Shown here: piece after piece, positions 25,344-33,268 of the stretch | How the letters are laid out: each line of letters opens with the position of its first letter | Position numbering within the stretch: the stretch's first letter is position 1 | Origin: Roseovarius confluentis | GTDB taxonomy: Bacteria > Pseudomonadota > Alphaproteobacteria > Rhodobacterales > Rhodobacteraceae | Assembly: GCF_002917925.1 (NCBI RefSeq) | Contig: NZ_PPFE01000008.1 | Span: 62,001-126,000, forward strand | Length of the DNA stretch: 64,000 nucleotides | Direction: 5' to 3' | Made by a program: the position numbers and the translations under genes | The notes under the pieces: model-generated | Databases searched by the model: none | What the model was told of the DNA's origin: nothing | The model's input: the letters and a program-made list of their open reading frames with translations, nothing else

Positions 25344-26737
25344 CAGGCGAACTCCTGCGACGTAAGGGTCAGATTTGCCTCTGCGGCACGGGGCGCGAGG
25401 CCGATGAAGGTCAGGGCAGGGCCGGAAAGATCAGACGCTTCCAGGTCCTGCGCCATGCGGGCTACGGTGGTGGCGACGATGCGCTGTTCTGGGCGCGACG
25501 CATTCTCGACGATGCTGACGGGGGTGGCGCGGTCCGCGCCGTGCATCAGCAGGCGGCCCTGGATGAACCGGCTGGATTTTTTGCCCATGTAGATCGCGGC
25601 GACCTCGCCAGGTTGGGCGAGGGCGGTCCAGTCCTGCTCGGCATAACCTTTCATGTCGTGGCCAGTGACAAAGCGGACAGCGGCGTTGCGCTCGCGCTTG
25701 GTCAGGCTTTGACCGATGGCGGCCACTCCGGCAGATGCGGCGGTGATCCCTGGCACGATGTGCCAACCGACCCCGGCGGCGTTGACCGCGTCCACCTCTT
25801 CGTCAAGCCGGCCAAAGACGGTCGGATCGCCACCTTTCAGGCGCACGACCTGCGCACCGGTGGCGGCGTGTTCGACGATCAGCGCGTTGATAACCTCCTG
25901 CGACATCGCGGGACCGAAACCGGTCTTGCCCGCGTCGATCAGTGTCGCCTCGCGGCGGGCCAGCTCAAGTATCTCGGGCGTAACCAGGCGATCGTGGATG
26001 ACCACATCGGCGGCGTCGAGCGCCTTGCGGGCCTTGAGTGTCAACAGTTCGGGGTCGCCGGGGCCCGCGCCGACGAAGGCCACGTGGCCTTGGCGTTCTT
26101 CGGCGTTCACATGGCTGTCCAGAAGCTCGGGAAGAATCTCGTTGACGGCCTCTTCGCCGCCTTCATCCATCGCGCGCGGGCCGGCTCCGAAATAGTACTC
26201 CGACCAGAAATCACGGCGCTTGCGGCCCATGGGCAGCACCTCGACCGCCTTGCGGAACGCTTTGCCAATGCGGGCGAGGGTGCCCAGCGTGGCGGGCAGG
26301 CGTTCTTCCAGATCGGCCTTGATCGCGCGGGCCAGAACAGGGGCCGCGCCCTCGGTACCAATCGCGACAGTCACCGGGTCACGATCGACGATGGCCGGCG
26401 TGATGAAGGCACTGTCCTGAAGGTTGTCGACGATGTTCACCAGAGCGCCGTCCGCGCGAGCGATGGCGGAGGTGCGCGCGTCCTCGGCCTCGTCCTCGTC
26501 CGCGGCATAGAACAGCACGGCACAGGTCGTATCGCCCGGTTCCATCGCGCGGCGCACGAGGCGCAGCTTGCCGGCGGTATGCCAGTCCTCGATCTCTTTC
26601 GCCGGCGCTGGTGCGAAGACCGTCAGTTGCGCTTCGGTTTTCAGAAGCAGGCGCAGCTTGGCGAGTGCGGCGTCGCCACCGCCCGAAAGCACCACGCGGC
26701 GCCCTTCCAGTGCGACGAAGATGGGAAAATGTTTCAC
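25343..26737 (-). CDS. cysG: siroheme synthase, trifunctional (464 aa)
   Basis: Makes siroheme for the sulfite reductase. The N-terminal part (about 1-200; VLSGGGDAALAKLRLLL) is the precorrin-2 dehydrogenase/sirohydrochlorin ferrochelatase. The C-terminal part from VAFVGAGPGDPELLTLKARKAL is the SAM-dependent uroporphyrinogen III methyltransferase, with VVRLKGGDPTVFGR and VPGITAASA. The N-terminus homologous to CysG begins with a GTG codon at 26737 (VKHFPIFVALEGR) behind a GGAGGC site. It is the first gene of the operon, divergent from an Lrp-type regulator. Confidence 0.92.
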   Translation of the reverse strand: MKHFPIFVALEGRRVVLSGGGDAALAKLRLLLKTEAQLTVFAPAPAKEIEDWHTAGKLRLVRRAMEPGDTTCAVLFYAADEDEAEDARTSAIARADGALVNIVDNLQDSAFITPAIVDRDPVTVAIGTEGAAPVLARAIKADLEERLPATLGTLARIGKAFRKAVEVLPMGRKRRDFWSEYYFGAGPRAMDEGGEEAVNEILPELLDSHVNAEERQGHVAFVGAGPGDPELLTLKARKALDAADVVIHDRLVTPEILELARREATLIDAGKTGFGPAMSQEVINALIVEHAATGAQVVRLKGGDPTVFGRLDEEVDAVNAAGVGWHIVPGITAASAGVAAIGQSLTKRERNAAVRFVTGHDMKGYAEQDWTALAQPGEVAAIYMGKKSSRFIQGRLLMHGADRATPVSIVENASRPEQRIVATTVARMAQDLEASDLSGPALTFIGLAPRAAEANLTLTSQEFA

Positions 26738-26759
26738 GGCGGCTTGCCTCCGGCTGCGA

Positions 26760-26863
26760 TTGACTTGTGTAATAATATAGAAAATATTCCCGGTATTGCG
26801 CCACCTGACGGCGTGAATAAGGACGCTTGTTCCAATTTGCTTTCGCTGAGTTGGGAATGTCCC
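26760..26863 (+). promoter_or_regulatory. putative lrp-type gene promoter and operator-like palindromes
   Basis: TTGACT (26760-26765), 17-bp spacer, AATATT (26783-26788) form a sigma70-like promoter toward the Lrp/AsnC gene. Two inverted repeats lie here: AATA-TTCCCGG-TATT (26783-26797) and GGGA-ATG-TCCC (26853-26863). Both contain GGGAAT/ATTCCC in opposite orientation, as candidates for regulator binding between the divergent lrp-type gene and cysG. Confidence 0.4.
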
Positions 26864-26883
26864 GGGAAAAGGAAAAATAGAGA

Positions 26884-27345
26884 ATGAGTGTTCGCCTTGA
26901 CGAACTGGACCGGAAAATCCTCTCGGAGCTTCAGAAGGACGGGGGGCAATCGCTGGACGATATCGCGAAAACAGTCGGCAGTTCCAAGACCCCGGTGTGG
27001 AACCGGATTCGAAAAATGCGCGAGGGCGGCGTGATCCGGCAGCAGACCTTTCTGCTGGATCCCGAAGCCCTTGGACTGGAGGCGTGCTTCTTCGTCCTGA
27101 TCCGAACGTCTGAACATGACAAGGAATGGCAGGACAGGTTTCTCGATGCGCTGAGAACACGGCCGGAAGTGATGGAGGCGCACCGGCTGGCGGGCGATAT
27201 CGACTACATTCTTAAAGTCGTGGTCAGCAACGCGCGCGCCTATGACATCTTTTACCAGGCACTGATTTCAGAGGTGAAAGTGCACAACGTGACGGCGCTG
27301 TTGTCGATGGAAGAGATCAAGTCAACCACGATGCTGCCAGTCTAG
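26884..27345 (+). CDS. Lrp/AsnC family transcriptional regulator (153 aa)
   Basis: N-terminal helix-turn-helix (LDELDRKILSELQKDGGQSLDDIAKTVGSSKTPVWNRIRKMREGGVI, about 5-52) joined to a RAM/effector domain (about 70-150) with HRLAGDIDYILKVVV. It is a DNA-binding oligomer responding to a small ligand, usually an amino acid. It is transcribed divergently from the cysG operon with about 145 bp between, so regulation of sulfate assimilation, perhaps in response to cysteine or methionine, is inferred. It ends 4 bp from the convergent tpiA. Confidence 0.92.
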   Translation: MSVRLDELDRKILSELQKDGGQSLDDIAKTVGSSKTPVWNRIRKMREGGVIRQQTFLLDPEALGLEACFFVLIRTSEHDKEWQDRFLDALRTRPEVMEAHRLAGDIDYILKVVVSNARAYDIFYQALISEVKVHNVTALLSMEEIKSTTMLPV

Positions 27346-27349
27346 GCGC

Positions 27350-28102
27350 CTACGCTTTGCCCTCCAGCGCCTTGATAATGGGGGAAAAATCCGTGGCCTT
27401 GAGGCTGGCGCCTCCGACCAGCGCACCGTCGACATTGTCGGTGGCGAAAATCTCGGCCGCGTTGTCGGGTTTGACCGATCCGCCGTAGAGCAGCGGGATG
27501 GCGCGCCCCTCGTTTTCTCCGAAGCGACGGATCATGCGGGCGCGGATGAAGTCGTGCACCTCGTCGATCTGCTCGGTCGTGGGGACCTTGCCGGTGCCGA
27601 TGGCCCAGATCGGCTCGTAGGCGACGACCGTGTTGGCAGCGGTGCACCCATCGGGCAGGGAGGTGGCCAGCTGTTCACCGATGATATCGAGCGTATTGGC
27701 CGCCTCGCGCTGAGACAGCGACTCGCCCACGCAAACGATGGCGACAAGCCCTGCGGCGTGGGCCGCGCGGGTCTTGGCGTTGACGTCGTCGCTGCTCTCG
27801 CCGTGGTCCTCGCGCCGTTCGGAATGGCCGAGAATGACGCTGGTGGCGCCGGCGTCGAGCAGCATCTCGGCAGAGATGTCGCCGGTATGGGCGCCACTGG
27901 CCTGAGCGTGACAATCCTGTCCACCGATCTGGATGGGCCCATTGGCAACGGTTGCCGCCGCTGTCTGAACCAGTGTTGCGGGCGGACAGATCAGGATATC
28001 AACGCTGGGGTCGGGATGCGCCTGTGCGAGCGCAGACAGTTCTTCCAAGGCAGCACGTGTGCCGTTCATCTTCCAGTTACCTGCCGCCAGTTTGCGCGCC
28101 AT
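27350..28102 (-). CDS. tpiA: triosephosphate isomerase (250 aa)
   Basis: Interconverts dihydroxyacetone phosphate and glyceraldehyde 3-phosphate in glycolysis and gluconeogenesis. N9-W-K11 (AAGNWKMNG), the catalytic His in ILGHSERR (about 95) and the catalytic Glu in [13 protein letters not shown] (about 165) are all present, as is the phosphate-binding [10 protein letters not shown]. Full length for the family. Monocistronic by appearance, with a short gap to the convergent regulator gene. Confidence 0.96.
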   Translation of the reverse strand: MARKLAAGNWKMNGTRAALEELSALAQAHPDPSVDILICPPATLVQTAAATVANGPIQIGGQDCHAQASGAHTGDISAEMLLDAGATSVILGHSERREDHGESSDDVNAKTRAAHAAGLVAIVCVGESLSQREAANTLDIIGEQLATSLPDGCTAANTVVAYEPIWAIGTGKVPTTEQIDEVHDFIRARMIRRFGENEGRAIPLLYGGSVKPDNAAEIFATDNVDGALVGGASLKATDFSPIIKALEGKA

Positions 28103-28161
28103 TCGTTACCTCCGGGTTAATTGACCGGAGTGGTAGCGGCTCGCGCAGGGCGGGGCAACGT

Positions 28162-28512
28162 TTACATGCCTTCGAACTTGATCGACTCGCCGCAGCCGCA
28201 GGCCTCGGTCACGTTGGGATTGTTGAACACGAAACCCGATTCCAGAAGCGAGGTCTGATAGTCGATTTCCGTTCCGAACAGGAACATCTGCGCCATGGGG
28301 GCGATCATCACGCGCGCACCGTCCTGCTCGACCACCTCGTCATTGGGGTCGACCTCGGTCACGTAATCCATGGTGTATTCCATGCCCGCGCAGCCGCCTT
28401 TCTTGACGCCGATGCGCAGGCCCTGGTGGCCATCCTTGTCCATCAGGCGGGCAATCATCGACGCCGCTTTCGGGGTCATGCTGACCGCCTGTTTGCCTGG
28501 AATTCCGAACAT
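28162..28512 (-). CDS. A-type iron-sulfur carrier, HesB/IscA/SufA family (116 aa)
   Basis: Binds and passes on Fe-S clusters or iron during assembly. The three ligand Cys are C41 (GGCAG) and C105/C107 (ACGCG), the classical C-x63-C-x-C pattern. Start ATG 28512 is supported by GAAAGG upstream and by the family N-terminus; an upstream extension is not conserved in character. The isolated gene lies near sufT (29929) but not next to it. Naming it SufA, IscA or ErpA needs phylogeny. Confidence 0.92.
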   Translation of the reverse strand: MFGIPGKQAVSMTPKAASMIARLMDKDGHQGLRIGVKKGGCAGMEYTMDYVTEVDPNDEVVEQDGARVMIAPMAQMFLFGTEIDYQTSLLESGFVFNNPNVTEACGCGESIKFEGM

Positions 28513-28544
28513 GGTGCTGCCTTTCTCGCTGCGATGTCCCCAAT

Positions 28545-29264
28545 CTATGCAAGCCAAACGGCAATCTCAAGCGGGGGCAGCAAATCCATCCAGGCGCGCG
28601 TGGCCTCGGACACCAGGAACGCCCATGCAAAGGAGGCCAGCGTGCCGATGATCACGTATTCCGCCGTTTTCTGGTCACGCGCGGCGGTGCCGAAGCGCAG
28701 GATGGATTTCGCGGTGATCAGGAAGCCCACGCCAAGCGGTTGATTTGCCATGACGAAAAAGAAGATCAGCCCACGCTCGATCAGCCCGATCTGGCGGCCG
28801 CCGTTGCGCAGTCCGCGTTGCTGGATCAGCACACCGTGCGAGCGCATCAGCAGGCCGACGGCGTACTGACCGGCGACCAGGGTGGTGACCAGCCCGGCCA
28901 GAAGCGCCATGAGCGGCAGCAGGGTCGGCGTGTCGGCCCATGCGCCGGTGGCCCAAAGGGTGGGGGCGTGGAACGCGACGGCGATGATCACCAGAAGATG
29001 CAGGGCCTGATCGGCGAGAAACGCGGTCAGCCCCTTGAAATTGCCGTAGGTTTTCGCGCAGTCGATGGCCACGTGCGCGGCGGCGAGGGCCAGCACGGGC
29101 AGCGCGGCGACCTGGCCCAGCGCGGCCAAGGAGGCCACCAGTACCAGCGCCCCGTGGAGGAGCATGACGCCGAAGTGACGCTTGTTGCGGTGAATCCAGT
29201 CCGTTTGCAGGACGAAATCGGACAGGACATGGGCGAAGAGGAGGGCGGTGAAGGTCTCGATCAT
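28545..29264 (-). CDS. DUF3307 family membrane protein (239 aa)
   Basis: Hydrophobic, with about six membrane segments. It opens with TALLFAHVLSDFVLQTDWIHRNKRHFGVMLLHG, the signature of DUF3307 (conserved His and Asp residues in HxxxDFxxQ), with AHVAIDCAKT further on. Function unknown. It overlaps the upstream SatD-like gene by 4 bp (ATGA), so the two form a translationally coupled pair, seen in other bacteria too. A membrane role controlled by the SatD-like partner is inferred. Confidence 0.87.
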   Translation of the reverse strand: MIETFTALLFAHVLSDFVLQTDWIHRNKRHFGVMLLHGALVLVASLAALGQVAALPVLALAAAHVAIDCAKTYGNFKGLTAFLADQALHLLVIIAVAFHAPTLWATGAWADTPTLLPLMALLAGLVTTLVAGQYAVGLLMRSHGVLIQQRGLRNGGRQIGLIERGLIFFFVMANQPLGVGFLITAKSILRFGTAARDQKTAEYVIIGTLASFAWAFLVSEATRAWMDLLPPLEIAVWLA

Positions 29265-29878
29265 TCCGACGCCTCCAGGAGTGTCAGGGCATCATGCAGG
29301 GCCGGGTAGCCGGCGGCGTGCAGGGCCTGGTCAATGGCTTGGCGGGAGATGCCGAGGCGGTCGGCGGCGACGCGGCGCGGCCCGGTCCCGGGGGGCAGCA
29401 TCGCGGCCACGGCGCGGGCCTGGGCCTGTGTCCAGCCCTGCGCGATGTGGTCGGCAAGGCGGTAGGTGGCATCGAGCGGGCCACCGGCGGCGTGCGCGAG
29501 AAGCGTGTTGCCCGTGAGCGACTCCAGCAGGCGGCCCGAGGCGCTGAACGCGGGGCCGTGGGCGCTGTTGGGGTTGGCGTCAGGCCCGTCGGGCAGGGTG
29601 CCTTCGCCGATCGCCACGGCGATGCGGGATTGCACGGCCGGGTCCAACGCCATCAGGCTGGATTGCAGGTAAAGCGTTGATCTGAGGTCATATTCGGATG
29701 CGTTGACCGCCAGTTGCCAACCGTCACCTCCGCGCCGTCCGAAGGCCGCACTAGCGTCTTGGCTCCAAGCGGAAATGTCATCTGACAGCCGATCGAGGCA
29801 GGCCATGACATCGTCGAGACGCTTTGCCGAAAGGGCAGTGGAATCGACGATATCGCCGGTGAAGACGGTCCAGATCAT
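29261..29878 (-). CDS. SatD-like protein with C-terminal helix-turn-helix (205 aa)
   Basis: The N-terminal VFTGDIVDSTALS...RRGGDGWQLAV resembles the SatD family (a nucleotidyl-cyclase-like opening pattern, GDIVDS). The C-terminal half has GTGPRRVAADRLGISRQAIDQALHAAGYPAL, a helix-turn-helix likely to bind DNA. The start is ATG 29878, only 2 bp from an 18-bp palindrome; no Shine-Dalgarno sequence is visible, so the message may be leaderless or translation may depend on operator overlap. It is coupled to the DUF3307 gene. Autoregulation through the doubled operator at 29881-29927 is likely. Confidence 0.82.
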   Translation of the reverse strand: MIWTVFTGDIVDSTALSAKRLDDVMACLDRLSDDISAWSQDASAAFGRRGGDGWQLAVNASEYDLRSTLYLQSSLMALDPAVQSRIAVAIGEGTLPDGPDANPNSAHGPAFSASGRLLESLTGNTLLAHAAGGPLDATYRLADHIAQGWTQAQARAVAAMLPPGTGPRRVAADRLGISRQAIDQALHAAGYPALHDALTLLEASE

Positions 29879-29880
29879 GT

Positions 29881-29927
29881 GCAAGTAATATTACTTGCTT
29901 TTGCAAAATGCAAGCGCTTTTGCTTGC
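29881..29927. promoter_or_regulatory. doubled operator GCAAG-N8-CTTGC before the SatD-like gene
   Basis: Site 1: GCAAG 29881-29885 and CTTGC 29894-29898, with TAATATTA between, making a perfect 18-bp palindrome. Site 2: GCAAG 29910-29914 and CTTGC 29923-29927, with an unrelated 8-base centre. Both share exact half-sites and spacing, 29 bp apart, and together they fill the 50 bp between the sufT stop and the SatD-like start. Confidence 0.8.
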
Positions 29928-29928
29928 C

Positions 29929-30291
29929 TTACATGAATCCGAGTTCGAGGCGGGCCTCGTCGCTCATCATGTCCATGCCCCAGGGCGGCTCCCACGTCAG
30001 ATCAACATCAACTTGTTTCACACCTGCTAACGGCTCGATCGCCTCGGCAACCCAGCCCGGCATCTCGCCGGCAACGGGGCAGCCCGGGGCGGTCAGGGTC
30101 ATGATGACGCTGACCTCGTTCTCGGCGGTGATGTCGATCGTGTAGATCAGGCCCAGATCGTAGATATTCACAGGGATTTCAGGGTCATAGACCGAGCGGC
30201 ACGCCTCGACGATCTGATCGTAAAGCGGGTGATCCGTGCTGGAGGGCGCGATCAGCGGCGCGCCTTCGAGGGGTTCTGGCTGCTGGGTCAT
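29929..30291 (-). CDS. sufT: SUF-type Fe-S assembly factor, DUF59/MIP18 family (120 aa)
   Basis: Helps maturation of Fe-S proteins. The DUF59 core DQIVEACRSVYDPEIPVNIYDLGLIYTIDI (about 25-54) and LTAPGCPVAGEMPGWV with the conserved Cys are present, followed by VDLTWEPPWGMDMMSDEARLELGFM, the usual SufT ending. The start is ATG 30291 (MTQQPEP); the upstream extension is Arg-rich and not family-like. The rest of the suf operon is not in the window. Confidence 0.92.
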   Translation of the reverse strand: MTQQPEPLEGAPLIAPSSTDHPLYDQIVEACRSVYDPEIPVNIYDLGLIYTIDITAENEVSVIMTLTAPGCPVAGEMPGWVAEAIEPLAGVKQVDVDLTWEPPWGMDMMSDEARLELGFM

Positions 30292-30405
30292 GTCACATCC
30301 TGTGCGGTTATCCGACTGAATATATAAGGATACGAGAGCGGCGCGTCCAGAGGGCGCGCGGTGGATTAACACCTCGATTTCGGCCGGAAGGGCGGGGGTG
30401 ACACG

Positions 30406-30435
30406 CGTGCACCCCCCGTGCACCGGGCGTGCACC
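30406..30435. repeat. three CGTGCACC repeats at exact 11-bp period before sufT
   Basis: CGTGCACC starts at 30406, 30417 and 30428, each followed by three C/G bases. Every unit contains the palindrome GTGCAC. The region lies between the rimK-type stop (30502) and the sufT start (30291), about 115-145 bp before sufT, so it may sit in the sufT promoter. Confidence 0.55.
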
Positions 30436-30501
30436 GCCCCGGCGCGCCACCAGACGGCGCGCATTGCTTAACGCGCGGCGGATGACGTTGCGTGGCCGGC
30501 C

Positions 30502-31908
30502 CTATTTGCCGGAGCGGCGGCGGCGGATCGGGGCGGGGCGCACGCGGCTTTCGATGTCGTCGTAGAGCATGCCGACGATGTTCTTGCCGGTGGAGGTCTC
30601 GATGCCTTCCATGCCGGGCGAGGAGTTGACTTCGAGCACCTTGGGCCCGGCCTCGGCCCGCAGAAGGTCGACGCCCGCCAGCCCCAGGCCGAAAGCGCGG
30701 GCGGCGCGCAGGGCGGTCTCGCGCTCGGTCTTGGTGATGCGCACCGACTTGGCCGAGCCGCCACGATGCAGGTTGGAGCGGAAATCGCCCTCGGCCCCGG
30801 TGCGTTTCATAGAGGCGACGACCTTGCCGCCGATCACGAGGCAGCGGATATCCTCGCCCGCGGCCTCCTTGACGAAATCCTGCACGAGGAAGTTGGCCTT
30901 GAGGCCGCGGAAGGCGTCGATCACGCTCTCGGCGGCCTTCTTGGTTTCGGCGAGGACAACGCCCTTTCCTTGCGTCGACTCCAGCAGCTTGACGATCAGG
31001 GGCGCGGTGCCCACGAGGCCGATGAGGTTGCCGGTGTCCTGCGGCGAGGCCGCGAAGGCGGTGTTGGGCATCCCGACCTTGGCGCGGGCCATCAGCTGAT
31101 GCGCATAGAGCTTGTCGCGGCTGGAGGAGATGCCGGCCGAAGGGTTCACGCAATAGGTGCCGATGGTCTCGAACTGGCGCACGACGGCGGCGCCGTAGGA
31201 CGTGATCGAGGCGCCGATGCGCGGGATGACGGCGTCGTAGCGGGGCAGGCGCTTGCCGTCGTAATGCACTTCGGGTGCCAGCGTGTTGATCGCCATGTAG
31301 CAGCGCGTGGTGTCGATGACCTCGACGGAATGGCCGCGCTTCTCGCCCTCCTCGACGAGGCGGCGGGTGGAATAGTTGTTTTCCCGCGACAGCACCGCGA
31401 TGCGCAGGGAGCGGTTGGGCTGGGCCTCGCGCATCTTCTTGGTGTGATAGACCTCGTAGTTCAGTTCGGGCTGAAGGAAGCGGTCGGTGGCGACGATCGA
31501 GATGTGATCCTTGAGCGCCGTGCGGCCCAGCAGCATCCGGCTGTTCATGGTCGAGCGGTTGGTCAGCGTGATCTCGATGGGCCAGGACTGGCCCGCGACC
31601 TCGAGCTTGCTTTCGATGACGTAGCGCAGTTCCTTCTCGCCGTTCGAGGACGCCACCTCGCGCCGGTCCACGATGGGGGCGGAGCAGGGGATCACCAGGT
31701 CGTCGCGGCCCGGGATCGGGTGGACGGTGAAGCGAACCTTGGGTTTCGAGGACGGCCCGAAGGTTTCGATGTCAAAGGCGTGCAGCGCGGAGGTGCGCGC
31801 GCCGGTATCCACCTTGGCCCGCAACGCCGGCACGCCCAGTCCGGGCAGGGAAATCCATTCTTCCCAGCCAAAGTTCAGGATCTCGGGGCTGTCGGCGGAG
31901 TCTGTCAT
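30502..31908 (-). CDS. RimB (retropepsin-like) - RimK ATP-grasp fusion, alpha-L-glutamate ligase family (468 aa)
   Basis: Residues about 1-145 form the retropepsin-like zinc-peptidase domain (DUF785/RimB) with [14 protein letters not shown] (Asp34). Residues about 165-460 are a RimK-type ATP-grasp ligase: [57 protein letters not shown] (ATP-binding Lys) and [15 protein letters not shown] (metal binding). RimK adds glutamates to ribosomal protein S6 and RimB may modulate it; here they are one chain. The start is ATG 31908. It may act on another acceptor, as RimK homologues also make peptide-like products. Confidence 0.87.
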   Translation of the reverse strand: MTDSADSPEILNFGWEEWISLPGLGVPALRAKVDTGARTSALHAFDIETFGPSSKPKVRFTVHPIPGRDDLVIPCSAPIVDRREVASSNGEKELRYVIESKLEVAGQSWPIEITLTNRSTMNSRMLLGRTALKDHISIVATDRFLQPELNYEVYHTKKMREAQPNRSLRIAVLSRENNYSTRRLVEEGEKRGHSVEVIDTTRCYMAINTLAPEVHYDGKRLPRYDAVIPRIGASITSYGAAVVRQFETIGTYCVNPSAGISSSRDKLYAHQLMARAKVGMPNTAFAASPQDTGNLIGLVGTAPLIVKLLESTQGKGVVLAETKKAAESVIDAFRGLKANFLVQDFVKEAAGEDIRCLVIGGKVVASMKRTGAEGDFRSNLHRGGSAKSVRITKTERETALRAARAFGLGLAGVDLLRAEAGPKVLEVNSSPGMEGIETSTGKNIVGMLYDDIESRVRPAPIRRRRSGK

Positions 31909-32021
31909 GGAACGGCCTTCTGGTTGTGGATCGGTCGGCGGTGGAACTGTAAGTTTCACCACGTAATGCATGTCGGCACAAGGTTACGGTAAGGTGACGG
32001 TCGCGGGGGCGGCGCGTGGAG

Positions 32022-32294
32022 CTACTTGTTGATGTCTTCGTCGAAATAGCGGGTCTGGTCGTCAGACGCCCGGAAGACGCGGCGCAGTATCAGCCATGCC
32101 ACCAGCGAGATCCCCGCGAAGAGGGCGAGGAGCGTCGGCGGCGCGAAGGGGCCGAACAGGGCAACCAGCGGGGCCATGACCGCGGCCCCGACCGCGATGC
32201 CGAGGAAGATGTAGCCCGGCATCAGCAGTTCGAGAATGGCGATGGCAAGCGCGGCGCAGAGCCAGACCCACCAGTGCGACAGCAGGTCGATCAT
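32022..32294 (-). CDS. NfeD family membrane protein (90 aa)
   Basis: Short NfeD with two or three membrane segments (WVWLCAALAIAILELLMPGYIFLGIAVGAAVMAPL) and a brief cytoplasmic tail. Short NfeD proteins pair with SPFH/stomatin proteins in membrane microdomains. The gene overlaps the SPFH gene by 4 bp. The tail is too short for the full OB-fold domain of larger NfeD proteins. Confidence 0.88.
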   Translation of the reverse strand: MIDLLSHWWVWLCAALAIAILELLMPGYIFLGIAVGAAVMAPLVALFGPFAPPTLLALFAGISLVAWLILRRVFRASDDQTRYFDEDINK

Positions 32295-33181
32295 GGCTTG
32301 CCCTTGAGCATGGTAAAAGCGTTGGCGAAGGCCTCGACCGCGTGGGCGGGCACGATGACGGTTTGAGATGACGGTCCCTGGCCCAGGGCGTTGAGCGCCT
32401 CGACCTGCTTCAGGGCGACCTGGTATTGCGCGGCTTCCAGCCCGTTATCGGCGATGGCGCGGGCCACGACGCCGGTGGCGTAGGCCTCGGCGTCGGCCTG
32501 GATGCGGCGGGCCTCGGCGGTCTTCTCGGCGGCGTAGAGATCGGCGTCGGCGGCCAGTTCGACGGCGCGTTTCTGGCCCTCGGCCTCGGTCACCTGCGCG
32601 CGGCGGGCGCGCTCGGCGTTGAGCTGTTGCAGCATGGCTTCGCGCGTGGCCTGGTCGAGGTTGACGTCGAGGATCTCGGCCCGGGTGACCTCGATCCCCC
32701 AGTTGTCGACGGCGTCCTCGACATGCTGCTTGATCGTGTCGATCAGTTGCGAGCGGTTGGCCTGCACGTCGTCCAGATCCATCTTGCCGATCTCGGCGCG
32801 CACGATCCCGGCGACCGTGGTGGCGATGGCGGCGTCCACGTCGCGTATGCGGTAGACGGTCTTTTCGGGATTGGTGATGCGGTAGAAAACGGAGGTTTCA
32901 ACCTCGACCAGCACGTTGTCGCGGGTGATGGCGTCCTGGCTGGCATTGGGCAACTGGCGTTCGAGGATCGAGACGCGGTGCCGGATCTTGTCGAGGAAGG
33001 GCACGATGAAATTGATCCCCGGCCCCAGCACCGAGCGCAGGCGACCGAAGCGTTCGACGACATGCTGTTCGGATTGCGGAACGATCTTCACGCCCTGGAA
33101 GATCACGATGAACAGCAGCAGCGCGAGCAGGATGTAGGACAGGTTGGAAGAGAGCAGGTCGATAATCTGGTCTTCGGTCAT
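32291..33181 (-). CDS. SPFH/Band 7 domain protein, stomatin/QmcA type (296 aa)
   Basis: An N-terminal membrane anchor (about 13-27, LSYILLALLLFIVIF), then the Band 7 domain beginning GVKIVPQSEQHVVERFGRLRSVLGPGINFIVPFLDKI, and an Ala/Glu-rich coiled coil (about 195-255) that drives ring-like oligomers. It forms membrane microdomains and affects membrane protease activity. Coupled with the NfeD partner downstream. Confidence 0.92.
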   Translation of the reverse strand: MTEDQIIDLLSSNLSYILLALLLFIVIFQGVKIVPQSEQHVVERFGRLRSVLGPGINFIVPFLDKIRHRVSILERQLPNASQDAITRDNVLVEVETSVFYRITNPEKTVYRIRDVDAAIATTVAGIVRAEIGKMDLDDVQANRSQLIDTIKQHVEDAVDNWGIEVTRAEILDVNLDQATREAMLQQLNAERARRAQVTEAEGQKRAVELAADADLYAAEKTAEARRIQADAEAYATGVVARAIADNGLEAAQYQVALKQVEALNALGQGPSSQTVIVPAHAVEAFANAFTMLKGKP

Positions 33182-33268
33182 CGGGATCCCCGTTGAAAAG
33201 GTCCCGGTTTAATAGGGCCAGCGCGCGCGCCAATGCAAGGCTTTGGTGGCGGTGTCGGGCGCGCGGGA

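Noticed and set aside
30406..30435. Short CRISPR-like array
   Set aside because: Units are only 8 bp with 3-bp gaps and there are no spacers or cas genes. It is a short tandem repeat.
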